Origin: Tragulus kanchil
Lineage: Eukaryota; Chordata; Mammalia; Artiodactyla; Tragulidae
NCBI GenBank assembly: GCA_022376925.1
Contig: JAIOJX010000025.1
Span: 10,509,141-10,573,140 of the forward strand
Reading direction: 5' to 3'
Length of the DNA stretch: 64,000 nt
Shown one piece after another: positions 1-12,600 of this stretch (its first letter is position 1; each line of letters begins with the position of its first letter). The notes below the pieces were generated by a model. That model had not been told where the DNA came from. It did not search any database and saw only the letters and a list, made by a program, of their open reading frames with translations. Made by a program: the position numbers and the translations under genes.

Positions 1-1400
1 CTCATTGTAGGACATGAAACCGATTCAGGCTGGGCTCACTCAGAACAGGTAATGTCAAATCTTATGAATTCCAGCTTCCTAACAAAAGTCAAACTTTGCA
101 GTATGAGTGGATTCAGGCTACAGGGGAAAAGAGAAAAAAGACTGTTTGGCATGTACTTTGGCAAGATGTAGGTAGCATTCTAGAATAACGCTATCTATAA
201 AATTAGTTGGCAGTATTCACAAGAAAAAATGTCTGCCATTTAAAATTATGCTGTATGTTTCTTTTAAAAATGCCTATAACAGAATGGAATACTGCTCGTC
301 TTTCAGAAATTGCCCAACAGATGCTATTTATATTTTGTTAAAAGACAATATTTCATTCATACTTGATTAAATGTTTATATGGCTCAAATTTAGGTTAACT
401 TAAAATGATGTGTTTTATTTGAATTCTGAGAGTAGGCAATGCCCTGTCCCACCATGGCATAATGTAGAAGGCAAATTATTTCAGAATATTTTCTGATGAA
501 ATAAATCTTTGTGTTCTGCACAGAACATTTTATTAGCACTCATTAATGCTATGCTCAGCAATTAAATTCTATATTTTGTGGGCATTATAAAAGCTACAAT
601 GATTATATATTATAACCTGTCTTGAACAGAAGGTTACTTTTAAATTAATTTTGGACACTTCAACAATGGAAGTTCTAGAACATTAGAATTTCCACACCAT
701 GAGGTAGACTCATTCTGAATTTTCAAAACTTTTAACTCTGAGGGGATAATTTGGATAAATTTATGAATACTCATTTTTTTAAAGTTTCATAGAAATATAA
801 TTATATGGAGCTCTTATGAATAGCATTTCCTAAAATTTTCAGATGAGCTTGAGGGGAGAGGGAAATAAAGACAAATAGTAGAATTAGCCATGAAAGTCTC
901 CATAGTAAACTTGATTATGAAATTTACTTTCCTAAGTACACCCTCAGAGTTTGTCTAGATGCACATATTGCACTTTTATTCTAGTAATTTTTCTTGGAAG
1001 ATATTGTTTTAGACCCTGATGAGCCTCCAATATATGCTATGGTATTTCAGCGGACAAGGGTAAGGAAGTACACAATGAATACTTTAATTTTCCCATCAGA
1101 ATTGGAAACGGGCTTTCTATTCTGAGATAAGAATAAGCAAAACATGGAGAAATACAATGCAAGAATGGCAAGATCAGTGCCATAAAGGACACAATAATGT
1201 ATGGTAGGCTCAATCCCACAGCTCAGGAAAGCAATGGGTTTAGCATACATCATCCTATTAGGTAAAGAACAGTTTTTTTTCATTATTATTCACTGGCATT
1301 GTTACATATTTATTTTTATGTGATAAGTCCTGTCAAAGCAGCCTTCAATGGATATTACTATAGTTACTTGAAGCAAATAATATTTAGAACATATATATAT
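1..1400. other. A/T-rich single-copy DNA, no gene seen
   Basis: The stretch is rich in A and T and has stops in all frames. The two short minus-strand frames at 1037-1283 overlap each other, lack codon structure and resemble no family I know. No transposon is recognisable. Unlike most of the window, this block is not repeated nearby. Confidence 0.7.
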
Positions 1401-1613
1401 ATACTCATGCTCAGTCATGTCCAACTAACTCTGCAGTCCCAAGAACTGTAGCCCTAAAGGCCCCTCTGTCCATGGGATTCTCCAGGCAAGGATACTGGAG
1501 TGGGTTGCCACTTCCTACTCCAGGGGATCTTCCCCACCCAGGGATCAAATCCACATCTCTTGTGACTCCTGTATTGCCAGGCAGATTCTTCTACCACTGT
1601 GCCACTTGGGAAT
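1401..1613 (-). mobile_element. Bov-tA type SINE
   Basis: On the plus strand the sequence reads as the reverse complement of the ruminant Bov-tA element. The Bov-A body is recognisable by 'attctccaggcaaggatac' and 'tggagtgggttgcca'. The tRNA-derived 5' part follows as 'gattcttctaccactgtgcc'. Bov-tA elements are non-autonomous retroposons that move with BovB machinery. Substitutions are numerous, so the insertion is not recent. I could not find a convincing target site duplication. Confidence 0.85.
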
Positions 1614-2400
1614 CTCTATATTAATCTATGTCAACCTTTAGGCCATGGTGATTAGATGGGCATGTTTATGAATAATTAGAAAACCAGGAAACCAATTTAC
1701 TCCCTCTCATTCCCCCCCTCATATATGTGTGTGCATGTGTGTGTATTCCATAGAAACATACCAGCTAATGAGCTGTATGTAAATGGAGATTTTTAATGAA
1801 AGAAGAAAAGTTCCCACCCACTTCTGAAGATGCTTTCTAAAGGCAAAATTCTCAGAGAACTGTGGGCAAGAGTAAGCGGCACATGCTACTGAAATGGTGA
1901 AGCAAAATACAAACCATAAGATCAGAAGGACTTTATGCTAGTGTTAATCTGGGTGATAAGTTATTATATACACATCATTTGAAGAACTTACGAAAAACCA
2001 TGATCAAAATGAAACATTTCAACTTGGCAATTACTCTGATACAATGAATCTTTGGTATCTTTGTATATGATTTTGAGTCTATTTTTCAAAACAATCTAAA
2101 AATAAATCAGTAAACAAAATGCTATGTTTATTGTTATTAGCTAAAAGCAGAAGTATTTAAAACATATTTCTCCCCAAAAATTCCTTTCTTAATTTATGTT
2201 TTGGTTGAAAAATTTCAGAGCAAAAAGGACCAGATGCTTATGCAATAATGTTTCTATTTATTATGAATAAAAAAGAGAAAGGACTTTTTAGTGGTTTAGA
2301 ATGAGAGGCTGACTAGAGAGAAATTAGACCTCAAGAAATGTTAAACTTTTGTGAGTAGTTTTAGATACTTTTCCAAGTATAATTTAACCATTTTTCCACA
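1614..2400. other. Single-copy non-coding DNA, no gene seen
   Basis: A/T-rich sequence with a short GT-rich run near 1726-1744. No reading frame of note and no repeat I can name. It leads into the first direct duplication at 2401. Confidence 0.65.
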
Positions 2401-4760
2401 AGATGATGGCAGGAACATACTCCCAGAGACATTCTTCTTGTTTCTTTTAATATTGATGCTTCTGTTGTATTATGGAGGTAGTTTCTTAGCTATTTATAAA
2501 TACTCTGAATTATTTTTTAACTAATTATTTTTCCTTAAAATAATTTTCCTTTGAAATATGTGATTTATTGTTATGATGTTGCTACTTTTTTCTTCTTCTC
2601 TGGGCAAATGCAAAAGAAAAGGGAAATGAGAATAATGCAAATATCTTCTACAGATTAGAAAAGTCTTTCTTCAAGACTGAATGCATTTTCTTTATGAGCT
2701 TCTTTCAGTGTCAGCATTTTCTGGTTTATTTTTATAATGTGAAACAATAAAAAAATCTATCTAAACTTTACAAATATGTAATTTAGAATTACTTTAAATT
2801 GTTTACATGACATTACATGAACTTCCCATGGATTTTATTAGTGAAAGAAAAGTTAAACATAGATCCCCCTAAAACTGCCAAAACCCCTCTCAGAACAATA
2901 GACCAGGTAATGGGATTACTAGAAGGCACTGTTTGAGGAAATAATGGTTTCTAGACAGAACAGTAGCCTACTCCTATTTTGGAAAGAGGAAGGGAAGTAG
3001 CTTTTGTAGCATATGGCTGTTTGCATAAAAATATCAGAAACTGTATCATGTTGCATGTTGTTCTGGTTAGTTATGGTCACACAATCAACATATGGCTCCA
3101 AAATTTAGACTTAAAACAATAAAAAACATTTTCTTTTTGCTCATGGTTTCTGCAGGAAGGGCCTGCCGGGGGTCTCTAGTTCAGGGACTCTCATATACAA
3201 GCAGCTAGATGGGAGCTGGAGCTGAGATGGTGAAAGGGATGTGGAGGACCTGGAGTCTGTGTAAGGGCCCTCTTTCTCTTCACTTCTGCTCAGGGTTTGT
3301 CCATGCAGTCTCTCTGTAAGAGCTGGTTTGGATGTTTTCCACATTAGAGCCCACTGGGCCATCTGCCTCCTCACATAGCACCTAAGGGCTCCAGCACCTG
3401 TGTGCTGATGAACACCATGGCAGGCGTGGACGTTTATGACCTGCCCTGAGAAGACACCCAGCATCTCTCCCACTGGACTGCAGTGGTGGAGACAGTCACC
3501 AACGCCTGCCCAGTTTCAAGTGTTACCCTCACACTGTAAGAAGAGCAACTGGGATGGAAGGTATCATTAAGGTTCCATAATTCATTTTTCCAGATGATGG
3601 CAGGAACATACTCCCAGAGACATTCTTCTTGTTTAATATTGATGCTTCTGTTGTATTATGGAGGTAGTTTCTTAGCTATTTATAAATACTCTGAATTATT
3701 TTTTAACTAATTATTTTTCCTTAAAATAATTTTCCTTTGAAATATGTGATTTATTGTTATGATGTTGCTACTTTTTTCTTCTTCTCTGGGCAAATGCAAA
3801 AGAAAAGGGAAATGAGAATAATGCAAATATCTTCTACAGATTAGAAAAGTCTTTCTTCAAGACTGAATGCATTTTCTTTATGAGCTTCTTTCAGTGTCAG
3901 CATTTTCTGGTTTATTTTTATAATGTGAAACAATAAAAAAATCTATCTAAACTTTACAAATATGTAATTTAGAATTACTTTAAATTGTTTACATGACATT
4001 ACATGAACTTCCCATGGATTTTATTAGTGAAAGAAAAGTTAAACATAGATCCCCCTAAAACTGCCAAAACCCCTCTCAGAACAATAGACCAGGTAATGGG
4101 ATTACTAGAAGGCACTGTTTGAGGAAATAATGGTTTCTAGACAGAACAGTAGCCTACTCCTATTTTGGAAAGAGGAAGGGAAGTAGCTTTTGTAGCATAT
4201 GGCTGTTTGCATAAAAATATCAGAAACTGTATCATGTTGCATGTTGTTCTGGTTAGTTATGGTCACACAATCAACATATGGCTCCAAAATTTAGACTTAA
4301 AACAATAAAAAACATTTTCTTTTTGCTCATGGTTTCTGCAGGAAGGGCCTGCCGGGGGTCTCTAGTTCAGGGACTCTCATATACAAGCAGCTAGATGGGA
4401 GCTGGAGCTGAGATGGTGAAAGGGATGTGGAGGACCTGGAGTCTGTGTAAGGGCCCTCTTTCTCTTCACTTCTGCTCAGGGTTTGTCCATGCAGTCTCTC
4501 TGTAAGAGCTGGTTTGGATGTTTTCCACATTAGAGCCCACTGGGCCATCTGCCTCCTCACATAGCACCTAAGGGCTCCAGCACCTGTGTGCTGATGAACA
4601 CCATGGCAGGCGTGGACGTTTATGACCTGCCCTGAGAAGACACCCAGCATCTCTCCCACTGGACTGCAGTGGTGGAGACAGTCACCAACGCCTGCCCAGT
4701 TTCAAGTGTTACCCTCACACTGTAAGAAGAGCAACTGGGATGGAAGGTATCATTGAGGTT
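2401..4760. repeat. Direct duplication 1 (offset about 1186)
   Basis: Block 2401-3574 recurs at 3592-4760 after a 17-base linker. The second copy lacks five bases near its start ('cttgtttcttttaat' against 'cttgtttaat'), and the copies part company after 'aggtt'. The block holds A/T-rich DNA followed by a GC-richer 350-base stretch (about 3140-3480 and 4326-4666) that may be an old interspersed repeat I cannot name. The minus-strand 110-codon frames at 3141-3473 and 4327-4659 are the same frame twice, without family resemblance. Confidence 0.95.
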
Positions 4761-5145
4761 ATCTTGGGAAGATACAACTTTATTTAAAAGTGAATTTTGT
4801 TGTATTAGAATGGATGTCAATTTATAAAATGTTTTAGTGGGATCCTAAGGATATTGAAGAAGTAGAGGAAAAACTAATCTAAGTAGAAGAAAACAGATGT
4901 CAAAGAACCACACACACATCTTAAGAGGCTTTATATTTAAAAAATCAAGAATACAAAGAGGTTTCTTGGGTGGTACACTAGGTCAGCATGCTGCAACTAG
5001 AAGCTTCTTATTTTGATTTGATGTTATTCCTTCAACAATGATGATAACTATTGATTATTGCAGAAACTGTACCTTGCTGCTATAAGACCATGTTTACATC
5101 TTTACTCAGCCCTCACTGATTCTTTATAAAGGAATGTTGTTTTCA
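4761..5145. other. Single-copy non-coding DNA between duplications 1 and 2
   Basis: A/T-rich, no open frame of interest and no recognisable repeat. It is present once in the window. Confidence 0.65.
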
Positions 5146-5496
5146 ATGTTTATAAAATAAGAAAAACGAGGGTCAGGCAATTCTTTTTTCCTGTAAAGAA
5201 ACAGACTGCCTCAGGTTAGAGCTTTTGGAAGACAACAATACCTATATAAATGTTTATATTTCTATTTTTTTCCTTATATTTATTGTCGCTGTATTAGTGG
5301 GTGGTGGTATTAGTCTCCTGTGTTCTAATAAAGTGTATGTTAAAATCTGCAGGCTTCAAACAAGTCAACTTAAAGGAAAACAACAGACATGTGAGAGGTA
5401 ATGAGGGAGGTGTGCACATAACATACATGAAGGGGAAACGGTGGCCTTACTTGGGTTCAGGACACCCTGAGGCATACAGGCCAAGGGGCAAAATAA

Positions 5497-6219
5497 CTAT
5501 TAGAAAAATGTCTTAAAGCATTAGAAACAACAGACAAAGAATTAATCTCCAAAATCTACAAGCAACTCAGACAACTCAGCACTGGAAAAACGAACAACCC
5601 AATCAAAAAATGGGAAAAGGACCTAAACAGACACCTCTCCAACAATGACATACAGATGGCCCAAAAACACATGAAACGATGCTCAACTTCACTTATAATT
5701 AGAGAAATGCAAATCAAAACTACAATGAGATATCACCTCACACCCGTCAGAATGGCCATCATCCACAAATCGACAGACAATAATTGCTGGAGAGGCTGCA
5801 GAGAAAAGGGAACACTCCTGCATTGCTGGTGGGAGTGTAAATTGATACAGCCTCTATGGAAAACAGTCTGGAGATTTCTTCAAAAACTAAAAATAGAAGC
5901 ACCATATGACCCAGCAATCCCACTCTTAGGCTTATACCCTGACGAAATCAAAACTGAAAGAAGCACCTGTACCCCAATGTTCATTGCAGCTCTCTATACA
6001 ATAACTAGAACATGGAAGGAACCTAGATGCCCATCGACGAACGAATGGATCCAAAAGCTCTGGTACATATATACAATGGAATACTACACAGCTGTAAAGA
6101 GAAATGCAGAAGAATCAACCCTGATGAGGTGGCTGGATCTAGAACGTATCATCAAAAGTGAAGTCAGTCAGAAAGAGAAGGACAAATACAGTATATTAAC
6201 ACATATATATGGAATCTAG
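5497..6219 (+). pseudogene. L1 ORF2 C-terminal remnant (first copy)
   Basis: An uninterrupted frame of 240 codons runs from just after a TAA at 5494 to a TAG at 6217-6219. ORF2p is the L1 endonuclease and reverse transcriptase; only the region downstream of the catalytic reverse transcriptase core is present. The cysteine-rich motif near the C terminus is visible as CWRGC, seven residues, H, then CWWEC, which fits the CX3CX7HX4C pattern of L1 ORF2p. The conserved [19 protein letters not shown] and IYTMEYY segments follow in order. Intact ORF2p has about 1275 residues, so this is under a fifth of it and cannot encode an active protein. No ORF1, endonuclease domain or L1 promoter is present. 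Confidence 0.9.
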
Positions 6220-6335
6220 TAGGATGGTGATGATGGCACACGCAGTGAAGCGACAGAAAGACAGACATGGACAGTGGACATATGGACATTGTGGGGAAGG
6301 AACAGTGGGTGAGAGGCGTAAAAGGGGACATGAAA
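5512..6335 (+). mobile_element. L1 LINE 3' fragment, first copy, cut by a junction
   Basis: The plus strand encodes the end of L1 ORF2 and the start of the L1 3' UTR. The element is 5'-truncated: ORF2 similarity begins near 5512, with unrelated DNA before it. The 3' UTR breaks off near 6335 where duplication 2 jumps back, so this copy has no tail; the full 3' end appears only in the second copy. The protein matches the widely conserved L1 C-terminal region, not BovB. Confidence 0.9.
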
Positions 6336-6683
6336 TAGAAACAGTCATTTATAAAATAAAAAAGGGTCAGGCAATTCTTTTTCCTGTAAAGAAACCTCCA
6401 GGTTAGAGCTTTTGGAAGACAACAATACCTATATAAATGTTTATATTTCTATTTTTTTCCTTATATTTATTGTCGCTGTATTCGTGGGTGGTGGTATTAG
6501 TCTCCTGTGTTCTAATAAAGTGTATGTTAAAATCTGCAGGCTTCAAACAAGTCAACTTAAAGGAAAACAACAGACATGTGAGAGGTAATGAGGGAGGTGT
6601 GCACATAACATACATGAAGGGGAAACGGTGGCCTTACTTGGGTTCAGGACACCCTGAGGCATACAGGCCAAGGGGCAAAATAA

Positions 6684-7406
6684 CTATTAGAAAAATGTCT
6701 TAAAGCATTAGAAACAACAGACAAAGAATTAATCTCCAAAATCTACAAGCAACTCAGACAACTCAGCACTGGAAAAACGAACAACCCAATCAAAAAATGG
6801 GAAAAGGACCTAAACAGACACCTCTCCAACAATGACATACAGATGGCCCAAAAACACATGAAACGATGCTCAACTTCACTTATAATTAGAGAAATGCAAA
6901 TCAAAACTACAATGAGATATCACCTCACACCCGTCAGAATGGCCATCATCCACAAATCGACAGACAATAATTGCTGGAGAGGCTGCAGAGAAAAGGGAAC
7001 ACTCCTGCATTGCTGGTGGGAGTGTAAATTGATACAGCCTCTATGGAAGACAGTCTGGAGATTTCTTCAAAAACTAAAAATAGAAGCACCATATGACCCA
7101 GCAATCCCACTCTTAGGCTTATACCCTGACGAAATCAAAACTGAAAGAAGCACCTGTACCCCAATGTTCATTGCAGCTCTCTATACAATAACTAGAACAT
7201 GGAAGGAACCTAGATGCCCATCGACGAACGAATGGATCCAAAAGCTCTGGTACATATATACAATGGAATACTACACAGCTGTAAAGAGAAATGCAGAAGA
7301 ATCAACCCTGATGAGGTGGCTGGATCTAGAACGTATCATCAAAAGTGAAGTCAGTCAGAAAGAGAAGGACAAATACAGTATATTAACACATATATATGGA
7401 ATCTAG
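6684..7406 (+). pseudogene. L1 ORF2 C-terminal remnant (second copy)
   Basis: The translation is the same as at 5497-6219, with the same cysteine-rich motif and the same TAG stop. In a genuine old duplicate, independent decay of a dead retrotransposon frame would be expected; the amino-acid identity over the 187 residues from the shared ATG supports the view that the two copies are one locus represented twice. Confidence 0.88.
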
Positions 7407-7729
7407 TAGGATGGTGATGATGGCACACGCAGTGAAGCGACAGAAAGACAGACATGGACAGTGGACATATGGACATTGTGGGGAAGGAACAGTGGGTGAG
7501 AGGCGTAAAGGAAGTAGCATGAAGGCCTGTACTATGATAAGTGAAGAAAATAGCTCTAGTCATTGCTCTGTGAGAAAAGGGGATCCTTCAGGGGTGCTGT
7601 GTGATAGTCGGGAGGGGAGGGAAGTGGGGGATATACATATGACTAATCTGAGAACATGCATGTCTGTAAACAACAAAACTCTGTAAAAGTTAAAAGTAAA
7701 ATAAAGGTTTAAAAAATAAATAAATAAAA
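6699..7729 (+). mobile_element. L1 LINE 3' fragment, second copy with complete tail
   Basis: Repeat of the element at 5512, here continuing through the 3' UTR to an A-rich tail of 'aaataaataaataaaa' type ending near 7729. The UTR is about 320 bases from the TAG at 7406. With the assembly overlap removed, this is one 5'-truncated L1 of roughly 1 kb. The tail sequence recurs once more at 8618-8851 because duplication 3 starts inside the UTR. Confidence 0.88.
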
Positions 7730-9740
7730 TGACATTATATAGATTTACTTAACCCTCTATCCTACATGTTGTACATTTTTATTGTTTTCCACTGTCTTCC
7801 CTCTTTAGCAATGGTAAATGCACATCTACCCTGCAGCCAGGAGATGGATGGATGGAATCTTCGTAGACCTCTAGAATCCCAGTGAATAGTGGGCAGGCAG
7901 GGAATGGAGAAGTCAAGTATCACACTTAAACATTTATCTGGTGAGCTCCAGAAAGTCAGAGATCCTCACTAATTTTGGATTTGGGAAAAAAATTAGACAG
8001 ACAAGGAAAGTGAGGGAAAAGAAAAAAAGAAGTGGATTGTTCCTGGAATGATTCCAATTTTATAAAACAATATTGGTTGTAATGATACATTTGAAAAAAC
8101 AGATAAATAACTCCTATTATGTTCTTGCCAGGGAGGCAGTTGGCTGGAAAAAGAGCTGGCTATTCCTTTCTATAATAATTAGGTTCACATTCACTATTAT
8201 AAGATAATTGCTAATTACTTTAATTTTAGGAATTTTCAAGGATTACAATATTACATAAGCCTGAAATCATGCTTATTTTAAGTGTAATTGACATACATAT
8301 TTGTTTTCATTGTAAAGAGGTTAATTGAAATAATCTCTAAATTCCACAAAAATGAACACTAATTTTGGGTGTTTACAGCCATAAAATTCCCCAAGTTTTC
8401 ACAATCACTGCAGCTCTACAGATAATCCCCTTCTCAGAGCTCCTCATTTTATATTATGGAAAGATAGAAATTTCCTGCTTGAAATTAAATTAAAGTCAGA
8501 TTGAGGTCTTATTGCAATATTTTGTCATGCTACAAAGTTAAACCATGGGTCTTAAATTCATGCAAATTATTCCAATTCCTTTTCTAGAAACATAAGAATA
8601 ATGACATAACACCTAAGGTGAGAGGCGTAAAGGAAGTAGCATGAAGGCCTGTACTATCATAAGTGAAGAAAATAGCTCTAGTCATTGCTCTGTGAGAAAA
8701 GGGGATCGTTCAGGGGTGCTGTGTGATGGTCGGGAGGGGAGGGAAGTGGGGGATATACATATGACTAATCTGAGAACATGCATGTCTGTAAACAACAAAA
8801 CTCTGTAAAAGTTAAAAGTAAAATAAAGGTTTAAAAAATAAATAAATAAAATGACATTATATAGATTTACTTAACCCTCTATCCTACATGTTGTACATTT
8901 TTATTGTTTTCCACTGTCTTCCCTCTTTAGCAATGGTAAATGCACATCTACCTTGCAGCCAGGAGATGGATGGATGGAATCTTCGTAGACCTCTAGAATC
9001 CCAGTGAATAGTGGGCAGGCAGGGAATGGAGAAGTCAAGTATCACACTTAAACATTTATCTGGTGAGCTCCAGAAAGTCAGAGATCCTCACTAATTTTGG
9101 ATTTGGGAAAAAAATTAGACAGACAAGGAAAGTGAGGGAAAAGAAAAAAAGAAGTGGATTGTTCCTGGAATGATTCCAATTTTATAAAACAATATTGGTT
9201 GTAATGATACATTTGAAAAAACAGATAAATAACTCCTATTATGTTCTTGCCAGGGAGGCAGTTGGCTGGAAAAAGAGCTGGCTATTCCTTTCTATAATAA
9301 TTAGGTTCACATTCACTATTATAAGATAATTGCTAATTACTTTAATTTTAGGAATTTTCAAGGATTACAATATTACATAAGCCTGAAATCATGCTTATTT
9401 TAAGTGTAATTGACATACATATTTGTTTTCATTGTAAAGAGGTTAATTGAAATAATCTCTAAATTCCACAAAAATGAACACTAATTTTGGGTGTTTACAG
9501 CCATAAAATTCCCCAAGTTTTCACAATCACTGCAGCTCTACAGATAATCCCCTTCTCAGAGCTCCTCATTTTATATTATGGAAAGATAGAAATTTCCTGC
9601 TTGAAATTAAATTAAAGTCAGATTGAGGTCTTATTGCAATATTTTGTCATGCTACAAAGTTAAACCATGGGTCTTAAATTCTATGCAAATTATTCCAATT
9701 CCTTTTCTAGAAACATAAGAATAATGACATAACACCTAAG
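7496..9740. repeat. Direct duplication 3 (offset 1122)
   Basis: Block 7496-8617 is followed immediately, with no linker, by 8618-9740. It begins inside the L1 3' UTR and ends in unique DNA after 'cacctaag'. A few substitutions separate the copies (for example 'gggatccttc' against 'gggatcgttc', and 'ccctgcagcc' against 'ccttgcagcc'), plus one extra base near the end. The 15-base start 'gtgagaggcgtaaag' is found three times (6309, 7496, 8618), showing that duplications 2 and 3 abut. Confidence 0.95.
8618..8851 (+). mobile_element. L1 3' UTR and tail, repeated piece
   Basis: This is the last 230 bases of the L1 described at 6699-7729, copied by duplication 3. It starts abruptly at the junction without any target site duplication, so it is not an independent insertion. 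Confidence 0.85.
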
Positions 9741-10395
9741 TGTTAGAAAAATGTGAATTACCAACTTGTCCATGAGGCAGAAAAGTATTTTAGAGAAATT
9801 TATGGATAGTTCTAAGTTAAAGTTCTTCATTATTTGAGCTTACACTGTGCATATTTCTACTCTACCACACCTCACTCCCATAAGAGAAAACACATGAGAT
9901 GTCAAAACCTCTATAGTAAAAGAAATTGAAATATTCTAAAACTATGCAGGCACAAGATATACTGCACACATTTCACACGGAGCATTTATAGAACAGCCTC
10001 CCATTGAATATCCCAAATGTTTACAGGTTATCATTGCTAGATAATCTTTGATATATAGTACATAGGTGGTCAATAAATTATTTCCCTAAACCTTGTGAAT
10101 TACTTAAAAAAAAAAAATCCACCATGAAAGACCAGATGGCTCAACAGATTGGCAATTTATGAGCTAACTTTAATCTCTCACTGGACAAAATGACTAAAGG
10201 TCATTGTCATCTGCCATCTGCCATGTGAATAATGAAGCAATCGACTTAGTCTCCTTACCATAGACAGGTGCCTACCATAGAAACAATGAGCTGCATTCCA
10301 ATTGGAAATAATTTATTTACATCTCCAAAGGAAGACCTCTGATAAATTATGAAAGTGGAATTTTCCAACGAAAGCTGAAAAATACCTCCAATTTT
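9741..10395. other. Single-copy non-coding DNA
   Basis: A/T-rich sequence with no long frame and no repeat I recognise, apart from a short A run near 10107. It is present once. Confidence 0.6.
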
Positions 10396-12600
10396 AATTT
10401 AATAGAAAGTGAGAGATTACTAAAAGTGATTTTTAAACTCTTTATCTCAAAACAGAGAATAACCTGTTTCCCCATGTTTTCATGACATTGAGTCAATATA
10501 TCTTCAGAATTAGAAGTTGCTTTTTTTATGGTGTAATAATTCAGTTTTTTTTTTTAATTTTTATTTTACATTTTACTAGAAGTTACTTTTAACTTCATAG
10601 AATACTTTGCAAAATAATTGTGTATAGACACAAAACTTATATTTAGAAACATTGAGTATGAATAATATGTGTAGCATAAAATATACTATTTTAAATGTAA
10701 CATTTTATTTCTAAATAGACATGTATGTAAGTAAGGATTTTTAACTATATATGATTAAGAAGAGAGAAGACAGAGTTCATGCTTTAGACAGAGCTAATGA
10801 GTGTGAGAGAGAAAGATTTGGCAGAAAAAAAATGTATAACCATAATCTTGTTGTCCCAACTTTAAAAACCCAAATATTTAAATATATATACCAACATATG
10901 AGTTTCTGTGATATTGTTAAAAAAAACAAGCCTAGATATCAATTATTGGAAAGGAGCTGGCTAATGTTTTAAAAAAAAGTTCAGTAGAAAATTTGTGGTT
11001 AGGGTTTCTTTGTCTGTTATTCATTTCTGCTTGAACACAGAGCGATTAAAATTTGCATGCATTGAAGCATCTTTGCTCCATTAACATCTTGCCAAAAGTG
11101 GGTTCTGGTGATTCTAGAGAATATCTGATGGAAGACAGAGTTGCTGCACTTGAATAACTTGGAACCACAGAGCTTGGAAATTACTCACTTTTAATCTTTC
11201 TGATTAAATAGTGGGGAAACTCATTACTATCCTTTGAAGCACATGCTAATCCCCTGCACTGAGCAACAGTAGGGCAAAGAAATCATGATGCGGACATGCA
11301 AAAATGTCATGATATTGTTGTACGTTTATTTGTATGTATTTCTACAGCTGTTTTTAATCAACTTCTAACAGATTTATCACTTGCTATTATGGTATATTTT
11401 TTGTATTTTTTTAGTTAAAACTCAATTTTGAAGTACACTCAGTTTAAAGTCAAGTAGTGCTACTGAAGCATGGGAAAGATGCATAAAGGGCTAGGACAAT
11501 TTAATAGAAAGTGAGAGATTACTAAAAGTGATTTTTAAACTCTTTATCTCAAAACAGAGAATAACCTGTTTCCCCATGTTTTCATGACATTGAGTCAATA
11601 TATCTTCAGAATTAGAAGTTGCTTTTTTTATGGTGTAATAATTCAGTTTTTTTTTTTAATTTTTATTTTACATTTTACTAGAAGTTACTTTTAACTTCAT
11701 AGAATACTTTGCAAAATAATTGTGTATAGACACAAAACATATTTAGAAACATTAAGTATGAATAATATGTGTAGCATAAAATATACTATTTTAAATGTAA
11801 CATTTTATTTCTAAATAGACATGTATGTAAGTAAGGATTTTTAACTATATATGATTAAGAAGAGAGAAGACAGAGTTCATGCTTTAGACAGAGCTAATGA
11901 GTGTGAGAGAGAAAGATTTGGCAGAAAAAAAATGTATAACCATAATCTTGTTGTCCCAACTTTAAAAACCCAAATATTTAAATATATATACCAACATATG
12001 AGTTTCTGTGATATTGTTAAAAAAAACAAGCCTAGATATCAATTATTGGAAAGGAGCTGGCTAATGTTTTAAAAAAAAGTTCAGTAGAAAATTTGTGGTT
12101 AGGGTTTCTTTGTCTGTTATTCATTTCTGCTTGAACACAGAGCGATTAAAATTTGCATGCATTGAAGCATCTTTGCTCCATTAACATCTTGCCAAAAGTG
12201 GGTTCTGGTGATTCTAGAGAATATCTGATGGAAGACAGAGTTGCTGCACTTGAATAACTTGGAACCACAGAGCTTGGAAATTACTCACTTTTAATCTTTC
12301 TGATTAAATAGTGGGGAAACTCATTACTATCCTTTGAAGCACATGCTAATCCCCTGCACTGAGCAACAGTAGGGCAAAGAAATCATGATGCGGACATGCA
12401 AAAATGTCATGATATTGTTGTACGTTTATTTGTATGTATTTCTACAGCTGTTTTTAATCAACTTCTAACAGATTTATCACTTGCTATTATGGTATATTTT
12501 TTGTATTTTTTTAGTTAAAACTCAATTTTGAAGTACACTCAGTTTAAAGTCAAGTAGTGCTACTGAAGCATGGGAAAGATGCATAAAGGGCTAGGACAAT
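10396..12600. repeat. Direct duplication 4 (offset 1100-1102)
   Basis: Block 10396-11500 recurs at 11498-12600, sharing a three-base 'aat' at the junction. The copies differ by a short deletion ('acaaaacttatattt' against 'acaaaacatattt') and by scattered substitutions. The contents are A/T-rich unique DNA. The 73-codon plus-strand frames at 10751 and 11851 are the same frame and resemble no protein family. Confidence 0.95.

Larger units (their letters stand above)
5146..7510. repeat. Direct duplication 2 (offset about 1187)
   Basis: Block 5146 to about 6335 recurs at about 6346-7510. The first 60 bases of the two copies differ by several indels and the last 20 bases of the first copy are ragged, while the roughly 1 kb interior is nearly identical. 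Both copies contain the same L1 ORF2 segment; the only interior change I noticed there is a silent lysine codon change in the WKTVW segment (tgg aaa against tgg aag). Confidence 0.95.

Noticed and set aside
3141..4659. Two 110-codon minus-strand frames
   Set aside because: Identical because of duplication 1. The GC-richer composition of the stretch lengthens frames on both strands; no domain is visible.
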